Below, piece after piece: positions 1 to 4,894 of a stretch of DNA of 10,869 bases. The stretch is taken from positions 1 to 10,869 of the forward strand of contig JAQUEZ010000202.1 of the NCBI GenBank assembly GCA_028684915.1, read 5' to 3'. The stretch is from Desulfobulbus sp. GTDB taxonomy: Bacteria > Desulfobacterota > Desulfobulbia > Desulfobulbales > Desulfobulbaceae. The notes beneath the pieces are model-generated. The model saw only the letters and a list, made by a program, of their open reading frames with translations. It was not told the DNA's origin and searched no databases. The number at the start of each line of letters is the position of its first letter. Positions within the stretch are counted from its first letter, which is position 1. A program made the position numbers and the translations under genes.

Positions 1-162
1 GGCAAGGTGCATGAGATTAATTGGGCTAGAACCCTCACACTTCCCAAAGGTTCCTTCGTCTGTTTTGATCGCGGTTTTACCGATTACGCCTGGTACAACG
101 ACCTGACCACGAACACCATCTACTTTGGGCTCTTCGTCATTTTGTGTGGATTTGATCCTTAA
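1..162 (+). pseudogene. IS4-type transposase fragment (both ends missing or altered)
   Basis: The frame is open from the first base to a TAA at 160-162 (53 codons). It contains the stretch CFDRGFTDYAWYNDL, which matches the region around the second catalytic Asp of IS4/DDE transposases (pattern DRG(F/Y)xDYxxxxxL, followed by xIYFVTR). Homology stops abruptly after 'TIYF': the expected 'VTR' and the later Glu-containing part are replaced by unrelated residues and a stop inside a hairpin. The beginning lies outside the window. This is a dead remnant, not an active element. The family assignment rests on one motif. Confidence 0.6.
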
Positions 163-181
163 AAATCAAATCCACACAAAA
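140..181. repeat. 17-bp perfect inverted repeat (hairpin)
   Basis: Arm TTTTGTGTGGATTTGAT (140-156) is the exact reverse complement of 165-181, with an 8-base loop at 157-164. The symmetry continues imperfectly outward (CTCTTCGT near 130 against ACGAACAG near 183). The transposase remnant runs through the left arm and stops in the loop. It could be a palindromic end or a miniature element that truncated the transposase, or a bidirectional terminator. There is no clean T-tail, so the role is unresolved. Confidence 0.6.
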
Positions 182-230
182 ACGAACAGTTGCTTACATC
201 AGCAGGCGTGACGGGCCCCCGGTGGCTCTG

Positions 231-1027
231 TCATCTCGCTGGCCGTACGGGCGAAAGAAGAGAGCGTTGCATCCAGAAAGAATCGATGATCCGGCAAGAT
301 GCGGATGGAGCCTCGACATGAATGGGGCGCCTGTCATCCTTGCTTCTTGTCTCTGTTACCCATGAACTTTGTCCTGAAATCCACTCGGAACGTCGAGGAG
401 CCGATTTCTTCGGCGTGAGCAAGGAGAGTCTGTTTTTGGGAGCAGAGGGACGTCGGATTTCAGCACCCGGATCATTCACATCCAGCCCCCACTCAATCCT
501 AGCCATGCGATACATGCAGGACAGAAAGGATAAGTCCTGAATAACCGAGCTGGGGCCTACTTGCTGCAACCGGTAATCGCGGTAGGCGGCAATATCTTTG
601 GAAGTGATGGTTTGTAATTCGCAATTGCAATCAAGATGGCGCTTAATCAAACCGCCCGGCGCGCATAAAACAGATGTTGCGATGGGTTGCGAGGTGTCAT
701 CTTGAAAGTGAATTGGAATAAGGACCTGCCTTCAAAGTAGCGGATGAGCCGGCCACCAATCTCCTGATCCAGTCTTTGAGTGTTGCGTTTTTTCCTCGGT
801 GCAACCGCCATGGTGTATTTTTCTACCGCCTCATTCAACCGCATGTCATTAGAGGGGAGCTCACCAGGTAACGGTTGGCCTGAACGAAGGAGCGCTTCTG
901 TCTCCTCGGCCCAGATCATGGCTTTTGCTTTGCTATCAAATGTCGCGGTTTCCCGTCTCCCCTTGACGCAAATTGCTGCGCGAAACACTGGTCCGTATTT
1001 TCTATCGATCCTCGTAATCGTTGCCAT
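231..1027 (-). pseudogene. Tyrosine recombinase (phage-type integrase), decayed
   Basis: On the minus strand, an ATG at 1027 opens 'MATITRIDRKYGPVFRA', typical of the N-terminal arm-binding region of phage integrases. It continues through a SAM-like segment ('RLDQEIGGRLIRYFEGRSL') and then loses homology before a stop at 647. A second frame from about 650 resumes with core-binding sequence ('LQTITSKDIAAYRDYRLQQ', then 'SFLSCMYRMARIEWG', then 'RRPSAPKNRLSLLTPKK'). It decays again where the catalytic domain should start. No R, HxxR or Tyr catalytic motif is visible in any minus frame down to 231. The gene is broken by at least one frameshift or small insertion near 650-730 and lacks its catalytic half, so it should be inactive. 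The region shows 'LIRYFEGRSL' and 'LIKRHLDCNCELQTI' as possible duplicates of one segment, so two related integrase fragments may be joined here. Confidence 0.65.
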
Positions 1028-1037
1028 CGTTTTTCGT

Positions 1038-1059
1038 GTGTAAATTTGAGTGTAAATTT
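1038..1059. repeat. Tandem direct repeat GTGTAAATTT
   Basis: GTGTAAATTT occurs at 1038-1047 and 1050-1059, one 12-bp period apart, just upstream of the decayed integrase start. Short direct repeats beside integrase genes are often arm-type or regulatory binding sites, but nothing here proves that. Confidence 0.35.
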
Positions 1060-1188
1060 CCGTGCACAGGAAACGACAATCAACGATATACAACGATTAA
1101 AAATGAGTGCAACTTGAAAAAATAAATCGCTAAAACAACATGTTATACAGAGAAACAGGCTGTAACCATTGAAAACACAGGGGTAGGC

Positions 1189-1230
1189 AAAAAAAAGGGG
1201 TTAGACACTCTCAAAAGCATCTAACCCCTT
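1189..1230 (-). terminator. Rho-independent terminator downstream of tRNA-Pro
   Basis: Read on the minus strand, an 11-bp stem (AAGGGGTTAGA / TCTAACCCCTT, 1220-1230 and 1195-1205) with a 14-base loop is followed by a run of eight T (1189-1196). It lies 9 bases beyond the CCA end of the tRNA-Pro relic, where the terminator of a tRNA transcript belongs. It probably is the native chromosomal terminator. Confidence 0.8.
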
Positions 1231-1238
1231 GATTTTAC

Positions 1239-1287
1239 TGGTCGGAACGAGAGGATTTGAACCTCCGGCCCCCTGAACCCCATTCAG
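1239..1287 (-). other. tRNA-Pro(GGG) 3' half: integration scar (att site)
   Basis: The minus strand gives anticodon loop ATGGGGT (anticodon GGG, U33, G37), anticodon 3' strand TCAGG, variable GGGCC, T-stem GGAGG/CCTCT around TTCAAAT, acceptor 3' strand CGTTCCG and encoded ACCA. Four bases of the 5' anticodon strand (CTGA) still pair. Pairing then breaks at position 27, and no D-arm or 5' acceptor follows. This is the product expected when an element recombines inside the 3' half of a tRNA gene, and an intact P4-type integrase starts about 120 bases away. The other attachment end is not in the window. Confidence 0.8.
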
Positions 1288-1380
1288 TTTATACCACTTT
1301 TACCGTTATAGCTTACGCTGCAAACCCCTTGCTTTTACACAATTTTCACTGTAGACCGTTGGACAGATTTAGCTCTCCAT

Positions 1381-1399
1381 TGCGACCAATGTGCGACCA
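1381..1399. repeat. Direct repeat TGCGACCA beside integrase start
   Basis: TGCGACCA occurs at 1381-1388 and 1392-1399 (11-bp period) between the tRNA scar and the integrase ATG. The position suits an arm-type integrase site or an autoregulatory site; this is inference. Confidence 0.4.
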
Positions 1400-1406
1400 G
1401 CGAAAT

Positions 1407-2507
1407 ATGAACCACACGAAAATAAAATCTGCTCAGCCGGGGGACACTTTGCGTGATATTCAGGTGCCCGGCCTTCACCTAAGGTCCTTTGAAAAAAGGA
1501 AATCTTTCTATCTCTACTTCAGAACCAAGATGGGCAAAGAACGCCGTCCGAAGCTGGGCGACTTCCCCACCATCACCTTAGACCAAGCGCGAAAAATAGC
1601 ACGGGAGATGCTTTTGCAGGTGGCTGCCGGCATTGATCCTATTGCCGAGCGTGAACAAAAGCGCCCTGCCCTTACCGTCGATGAAGTTTGGCCGAGATAT
1701 AGCCTTGAACATGCCGACAAAAAAAAGACCGGCAAAGAAGACGAAAGAATGTATCGCGCAAGCGTCCCGGCCTGGTTCAAGGCGCTCCCGATAACAGACG
1801 TTGAATACAACGACCTCTACAAGCTCCACCAGGGCTTAAAAGAATCGCCCTATCAAGCCAATCGCGTGTTGTCGATGCTCGCAAAATTTTTCAATCTATG
1901 CGAGAAATGGAAATTTCGTCCTCAAGGTTCAGACCCCTGCAAATACGTCCCAAGGTTCAAAGAGGAAAAACGCCGCCGTTACATGTCGGAGGATGAACGA
2001 AACAACGTCATGCTGTTCCTTTTGGAGAAAAAAGAGCAATATCCTGATTCGTGGGCGTTCATCATGCTGCTCATCCTCACAGGAGCAAGACGAGGCGAAA
2101 TAGCAGGCGCTAGATGGTGCGATTTGCACGAGAATAAAATCATCCTTCGCAATCACAAAACGGACCACACCGGCGAAGACAGGGTTATCCACTTGCCGAA
2201 GTTGGCCATGGAAATTATTGAAGGCCTTCCGAACACCGGCAACGAGGAATTGATAATCGGGATTTCCTCCCCCAGAAAACTATGGGACACTGTGAGAAAA
2301 AAGGCAGGCTGTCCCGATCTGAGATTGCACGACCTGCGGCATTCCTTCGCCTCAATTGCAATCAGCTCAGGCTACAACCTTTCCCAAATCGGTGAATTGC
2401 TCGGCCACAGAGACGCCGGCACAACAAGCCGCTATGCGCATCTTATGGATGATGCCGCCATGTGTGTTGTTGAGGACATAGCTGGCAAGATTACTGGAAA
2501 AATGTGA
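1407..2507 (+). CDS. int: P4-type tyrosine recombinase (island integrase)
   Basis: A site-specific recombinase of 366 aa, intact in length for the P4/DUF4102 family. The N-terminal domain (about residues 1-80, 'PGDTLRDIQVPGLHLR', 'KLGDFPTITLDQARKIA') is the DUF4102-type arm-binding fold. The SAM-like core-binding domain covers about 90-185. The catalytic domain holds R228 (in TGARRGE), K251 (NHKT), H308-xx-R311 (HDLRH), H334 (LLGH) and nucleophile Y343 (SRYAHL), so all active-site residues are present. The frame is open upstream through the tRNA scar, so an earlier start would translate tRNA sequence. ATG 1407 (MNHTKIK) is preferred and ATG 1389 is possible; neither has a clear Shine-Dalgarno. 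Its position next to the tRNA-Pro(GGG) 3' half indicates that tRNA as its integration target. It should catalyse insertion and excision of the element lying to the right of the scar. Confidence 0.92.
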   Translation: MNHTKIKSAQPGDTLRDIQVPGLHLRSFEKRKSFYLYFRTKMGKERRPKLGDFPTITLDQARKIAREMLLQVAAGIDPIAEREQKRPALTVDEVWPRYSLEHADKKKTGKEDERMYRASVPAWFKALPITDVEYNDLYKLHQGLKESPYQANRVLSMLAKFFNLCEKWKFRPQGSDPCKYVPRFKEEKRRRYMSEDERNNVMLFLLEKKEQYPDSWAFIMLLILTGARRGEIAGARWCDLHENKIILRNHKTDHTGEDRVIHLPKLAMEIIEGLPNTGNEELIIGISSPRKLWDTVRKKAGCPDLRLHDLRHSFASIAISSGYNLSQIGELLGHRDAGTTSRYAHLMDDAAMCVVEDIAGKITGKM

Positions 2508-2672
2508 CACTTTCTGTTGCCGGCGTGAGAGGCCAGCAAATAGCACACCCCGAAAAGCCATTTAGTATAATTTCACCCAGTTAAAACCCTTAGTCTTCCG
2601 CATAGCTCCCTAATTTTTGTTAAAAAAGTACATCAGGAGTACATCAGATTATCGAGTTCGGTTCGGGCAATT
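2508..2672. other. Intergenic spacer with repeat AGTACATCAG
   Basis: The spacer separates the convergent integrase and toxin genes. It contains AGTACATCAG twice, at 2627-2636 and 2638-2647 (11-bp period). I see no gene and no convincing terminator. Confidence 0.4.
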
Positions 2673-2930
2673 TTACCGATAAATCTCTTTCCGGTGTCCA
2701 ACCTTAACTACATGAACAATCAACTTGTTGTCCTCTATGGAATAAACGATTCGGTACACTCCTTGGCGAATTCGATGCAGTTCAAGCCCTGTCAACTTCT
2801 GGCTTCCTGTCGGTCGCGGATCGTCGGCGAGCTTTTCAATTTTCGATAGGATTTTTTTTAGATCGATCTTGGGTATGTTTTTCAGGTCTTTATAGACCGA
2901 CTCCTTGAACAGAATTTCATATTCTGCCAT
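2673..2930 (-). CDS. RelE/ParE-family type II toxin
   Basis: An 85-aa protein with the compact RelE/ParE layout. It has the N-terminal strand 'YEILFKESVYKDLKNIP', two helices up to 'LADDPRP', then 'SQKLTGLELHRIRQGVYRIVYSI' and the C-terminal strand 'IVHVVKVGHRKEIYR'. The basic residues in HRIRQGVYR and GHRKEIYR match the RelE subgroup, which cleaves mRNA on the ribosome; related ParE proteins act on gyrase instead, and the sequence alone does not fully separate the two. The ATG at 2930 lies inside the upstream antitoxin gene (14-base overlap), as expected for a translationally coupled antitoxin-toxin operon. The length is complete for the family. Confidence 0.88.
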   Translation of the reverse strand: MAEYEILFKESVYKDLKNIPKIDLKKILSKIEKLADDPRPTGSQKLTGLELHRIRQGVYRIVYSIEDNKLIVHVVKVGHRKEIYR

Positions 2931-3150
2931 TGAGTTTCAACCTTTTGACCATTTCTGAAAAACTAATCACCGGTTCTCCGATTCGCTCCTCATAGGCTGC
3001 AATGTCTTGCGCGTCTTCCGCAAGTGAATCCTTAATGGCCTGATTGACCAAAGCAGATATAGACTTTGAAGTCTCAATTGATTTTAACTTCAGCGCTTTA
3101 TGAAGCACCGGGTCCAGATAGATAGTCGCTCGTTTTTGCGTTGATTCCAT
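2917..3150 (-). CDS. Ribbon-helix-helix antitoxin (partner of RelE/ParE toxin)
   Basis: A 77-aa protein. Residues about 5-45 ('KRATIYLDPVLHKALKLKSIETSKSISALVNQAIKDSL') form a ribbon-helix-helix DNA-binding domain of the CopG/Arc type. The C-terminal part ('EDAQDIAAYEERIGEPVISFSEMVKRLKLNG') is the acidic, probably flexible, toxin-neutralising segment. The minus-strand start codon at 3150 follows AAGGGGTGG, an acceptable ribosome site. The gene precedes and overlaps the toxin gene, the canonical order. RHH antitoxins repress their own promoter, and a cluster of CGTCA/TGACG half-sites lies 24-55 bases upstream. Such modules stabilise mobile islands, consistent with the neighbouring integrase. 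Confidence 0.88.
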   Translation of the reverse strand: MESTQKRATIYLDPVLHKALKLKSIETSKSISALVNQAIKDSLAEDAQDIAAYEERIGEPVISFSEMVKRLKLNGRI

Positions 3151-3173
3151 AATACCACCCCTTGATAAGATAA

Positions 3174-3205
3174 CGTCAATATAGCGTCATGACGTTGTGA
3201 CGTCA
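3174..3205. promoter_or_regulatory. Probable antitoxin operator: clustered CGTCA half-sites
   Basis: CGTCA occurs at 3174-3178, 3185-3189 and 3201-3205, and its inverse TGACG at 3190-3194 and 3198-3202. These build the perfect palindromes CGTCATGACG (3185-3194) and TGACGTCA (3198-3205). Multiple short half-sites on this spacing are typical for cooperative binding of RHH antitoxin dimers. Position just upstream of the antitoxin start supports autoregulation. Confidence 0.6.
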
Positions 3206-3407
3206 AGAGGGGCAAGCGGTGCGCCTCTGCCAAATTTGCTACCCACCGGGTTTATATCAATTCTGTATTTTCGTATACTGCCCCGAGATTCCTGAATAAT
3301 TCAATATTCAAGATCTGACCCCAAGGGGTTCATAATTCCCCTGGCCCTCATCGGCTTGGTTTTTTTATGTGGGAAGTGGGCAGGGTGTGGTTTATAGTTG
3401 AGGAATG
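3206..3407. other. Intergenic region between divergent TA modules
   Basis: No gene is seen. It holds a G/C-rich hairpin near 3322-3345 (CCAAGGGG / CCCCTGG with a bulge). A second possible pairing of CCAAG (3322) with CTTGG (3355) is followed by seven T at 3360-3366, so a plus-strand terminator is possible although no plus-strand gene ends here. The text around 3300-3325 (TCAATATTCAAGATCTGACC) looks to me like a sequence that recurs near mobile elements, but I cannot verify this. Confidence 0.3.
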
Positions 3408-3421
3408 AAAGGAGGTGCGCC

Positions 3422-3736
3422 ATGGCTACCCTAACAATCCGGGCAAGTTTTCCGGTTAATTTGACAGAAGAAGACGGCGTTGTCGTTGCGTCTTGCGACA
3501 AGATAGGGGTTTATTCTCAAGGATGCACCTTTGATGAAGCTCGGAAAAATATTGAAGAAGCCGTCAACTTGTTCCTATTGACCTGCTTCGAAATGGGAAC
3601 GCTTGACGAAGTGCTGAAAGAGTGCGGTTTTGCTCTGCTCGAGAAAGGCCAAGTTGACCAAGAGGATGGCGGCGAGCACATCGACGTTGTCCTACCTTTT
3701 ATCGCCGCGCAACAGAATCGAGAATGCCGAGCATAA
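3422..3736 (+). CDS. hicB: HicB-family antitoxin
   Basis: A 104-aa protein. Residues 5-55 ('IRASFPVNLTEEDGVVVASCDKIGVYSQGCTFDEARKNIEEAVNLFL') match the HicB partial RNase H-like fold, including the 'EDG..VASC' strand turn and the 'G.T.DEA..NI.EA' helix. The C-terminal part (about 60-104) lacks an obvious HTH or RHH, so the DNA-binding mode is unclear. The start at 3422 is fixed by a very strong Shine-Dalgarno, AAAGGAGGT at 3408-3416. An upstream in-frame start would bury that site. The gene overlaps the following hicA-like gene by 13 bases, so the two are co-translated. The antitoxin-first order is the reverse of classical hicAB but is common. Confidence 0.87.
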   Translation: MATLTIRASFPVNLTEEDGVVVASCDKIGVYSQGCTFDEARKNIEEAVNLFLLTCFEMGTLDEVLKECGFALLEKGQVDQEDGGEHIDVVLPFIAAQQNRECRA

Positions 3737-3960
3737 ATCCTATCCCTTGGCGAGTCCTTGAGTGCATCCTACTCGCCGCCGGCTTTCACTTCTCCCGGCA
3801 AAGCGGAAGCCACAGGGTATACACCAAGGAAGGCTGTATAAGGCCTCTCGTTATTCCCGCCCATAGCAAAGACATCGCGGCGTTGATCATCAAAAACAAC
3901 CTCAGGACGGCAGGGCTCAGCAGAGAAGACTACTTCAGTTTTTTGAGGGATTGCGAATAG
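3724..3960 (+). CDS. hicA: HicA-family toxin (mRNA interferase)
   Basis: A 78-aa protein with the dsRBD-like HicA fold: an N-terminal helix ('PWRVLECILLAAGFHFSRQ'), the catalytic strand 'SGSHRVYTKEG' with H30, then 'PLVIPAHSKDIAALIIKNNLRTAGLSREDYFSFL', the family's closing strand and helix. HicA cleaves mRNA once freed from HicB. Length and His are intact, so it is probably functional. The ATG at 3724 lies inside the antitoxin gene. This is the second toxin-antitoxin pair within 1.3 kb. Confidence 0.88.
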   Translation: MPSINPIPWRVLECILLAAGFHFSRQSGSHRVYTKEGCIRPLVIPAHSKDIAALIIKNNLRTAGLSREDYFSFLRDCE

Positions 3961-4108
3961 CCTTGCTGTTTCGAAAGCCCGCTTCACCCCATTCCTCGAC
4001 CGATAAGAAAACATCTCCCTGATTGGCTTCGGCTGGCCAGGGATTTTTTCTTGCTCCAGTCGACAATGTTTTTGCACCCCGGTTTGTATCCCGCCAAGGT
4101 GACTCAAT
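3961..4108. other. Spacer between hicBA and tRNA-Pro(TGG) relic
   Basis: No gene is supported. Minus-strand frames are open but show no family pattern. The region probably includes chromosomal sequence that originally followed the tRNA-Pro(TGG) gene. Confidence 0.35.
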
Positions 4109-4141
4109 AAAAAAAGGGCTCATCGGAAAACCGACAAAACC
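4109..4141 (-). terminator. Probable terminator following tRNA-Pro(TGG) relic
   Basis: On the minus strand an imperfect stem (GG..GTCGG / CCGAT..CC) around a TTTT loop is followed by seven T (4109-4115). The core TCGG/CCGA pairs perfectly and the outer part is mismatched. It lies about 23 bases past the tRNA 3' end, the same layout as at the other tRNA scar. Confidence 0.55.
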
Positions 4142-4163
4142 TTGATTATTTACTATTTTTGAA

Positions 4164-4210
4164 CGGTCGGGGCGGAGTGATTCGAACACTCGGCCTTCTG
4201 CTCCCAAGGC
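4164..4210 (-). other. tRNA-Pro(TGG) 3' half: second integration scar
   Basis: The minus strand gives anticodon loop CTTGGGA (anticodon TGG), 3' anticodon strand GCAGA, AGGCC, T-stem GAGTG/CACTC around TTCGAAT, acceptor CGCCCCG and ACCG. The acceptor would pair with CGGGGCG, the usual start of tRNA-Pro. Only two bases of the 5' anticodon strand match; then homology ends and no D-arm follows. It is therefore a 3' half, not a working tRNA, and the terminal CCG instead of CCA shows either decay or an unencoded CCA. No integrase gene is next to it. It differs clearly from the tRNA-Pro(GGG) relic, so the two are not a matching att pair. Confidence 0.75.
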
Positions 4211-4247
4211 CGCCGCGCCGGGCAAAATTTGTTCGATATTGCTGAAG

Positions 4248-4397
4248 TTACAACACACCTTTTGCGGCGTTCGCTGTAAAAAGCGTTTCAACGGAAGGAG
4301 AACCGCCACCAAATCCGCCACCGGCAAGACGGACAAAGTCAATATTCACAGGGTGAAATGAATCTAGCAATTGCGCGCAAATCGAGAAAATTTTCAA
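4248..4397 (-). CDS. Possible small ORF overlapping ferredoxin stop codon
   Basis: A 49-codon frame starts with TTG at 4397, overlapping the TGA stop of the ferredoxin-like gene (TTGA arrangement), and ends with TAA at 4248. It carries a glycine-rich stretch (LAGGGFGGGSP) and 'SVETLFTANAAKGVL'. I recognise no family. The overlap would allow translational coupling, but the frame is short, begins with a rare start, and could be chance or the tail of a lost gene. Confidence 0.2.
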   Translation of the reverse strand: MKIFSICAQLLDSFHPVNIDFVRLAGGGFGGGSPSVETLFTANAAKGVL

Positions 4398-4699
4398 CAC
4401 CCAGTTTCTATAAATTTTTCAATTGTTGAGATGATTTCGTCCACGTCACCTGTTGATACTTCGGAAAACCATATTTTTTGCGGATAAATCATCACATTGG
4501 AACCATCTGCACAAAGCCCCATGCATCCTGAAGTGGAAATCCTCACCTTCCCTTTCCACCCTCTTTCCTGAACAGCGTCTTTGAGTTTAGCTTTAACCGT
4601 CAGGCTGTCGCAGTCGGCACACGATTTTCTTGCACCACCACGATCATTAATGCAAACGAATACATGCGCAATGTAAGGAGATTCATTCTTGCGAGCCAT
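4394..4699 (-). CDS. Thioredoxin-like [2Fe-2S] ferredoxin
   Basis: A 101-aa cytoplasmic electron carrier. 'HVFVCINDRGG' near the N-terminus is the usual opening of thioredoxin-fold [2Fe-2S] ferredoxins related to NuoE and the Aquifex/Azotobacter Shethna-type proteins. The cluster ligands appear as C16 and C27 (ten-residue spacing) and the 'SGCMGLC' pair C59 and C63; C30 and the C-terminal C101 are extra. Length is normal for the family. ATG 4699 (MARKNESP) is preferred over an in-frame TTG at 4711, and neither has a strong ribosome site. The partner is unknown; such proteins often serve hydrogenases or dehydrogenases, but no such gene is nearby. The candidate cassette lies directly upstream, so its insertion may have separated this gene from its original promoter. 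Confidence 0.85.
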   Translation of the reverse strand: MARKNESPYIAHVFVCINDRGGARKSCADCDSLTVKAKLKDAVQERGWKGKVRISTSGCMGLCADGSNVMIYPQKIWFSEVSTGDVDEIISTIEKFIETGC

Positions 4700-4793
4700 T
4701 ATCTTTACCAATCAGAAAGACTGTTGAGATTAAAGGGTGTACGTCAGAAAGGGGCATCCCGGATCAGTAAACATAAACAGGAGAAACCTTGAC

Positions 4794-4884
4794 TCGTAAC
4801 GATCAAGGTCACTTGTGCCGCCAAGAACTTTGCCGCGTCAGCGCCGCAGATGTTATCGGCGTCAAGTGAACCGCCTGGTTCGGC
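4794..4884 (-). other. attC: attC-like recombination site (integron cassette end)
   Basis: Read on the minus strand: R'' box GCCGAAC (4884-4878), 5-base spacer, L'' GGTTCACTTG (4872-4863), a 47-base centre, L' CAAGTGACC (4815-4807), 6-base spacer, and R' GTTACGA (4800-4794). L'' and L' pair with one extra T in L'', the expected extrahelical base. AAC and GTT pair at the ends, and the spacers of 5 and 6 are the canonical attC values. The stem continues with GCCG/CGGC after a small internal loop. R' beyond G|TT does not complement R'', which is normal because those bases belong to whatever follows the cassette. The site begins 10 bases after the nuclease stop codon. R'' fits RYYYAAC except for one position. 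Confidence 0.75.
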
Positions 4885-4894
4885 AACTTTACAT

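Noticed and set aside
1257..1406. Upstream extension of the integrase frame to a start at 1257
   Set aside because: It would translate the tRNA-Pro relic and attachment region; homology to integrases starts only after 1407.
1239..4210. The two tRNA-Pro fragments as the direct-repeat att pair of one element
   Set aside because: They are different isoacceptors with clearly different T-stems and acceptor strands, so they do not form a shared core.
4164..4240. A complete tRNA gene
   Set aside because: The sequence 5' of the anticodon stem has no D-arm and no CGGGGCG acceptor strand.
3769..4342. Minus-strand ORFs across hicA and the second tRNA relic
   Set aside because: They run antisense to a recognised toxin and through tRNA sequence, with no family pattern.
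4787..4808. CCTTGA/TCAAGG hairpin across the cassette junction
   Set aside because: It is only 6 bp with a 10-base loop and spans two DNAs of different origin by the cassette model; probably chance.
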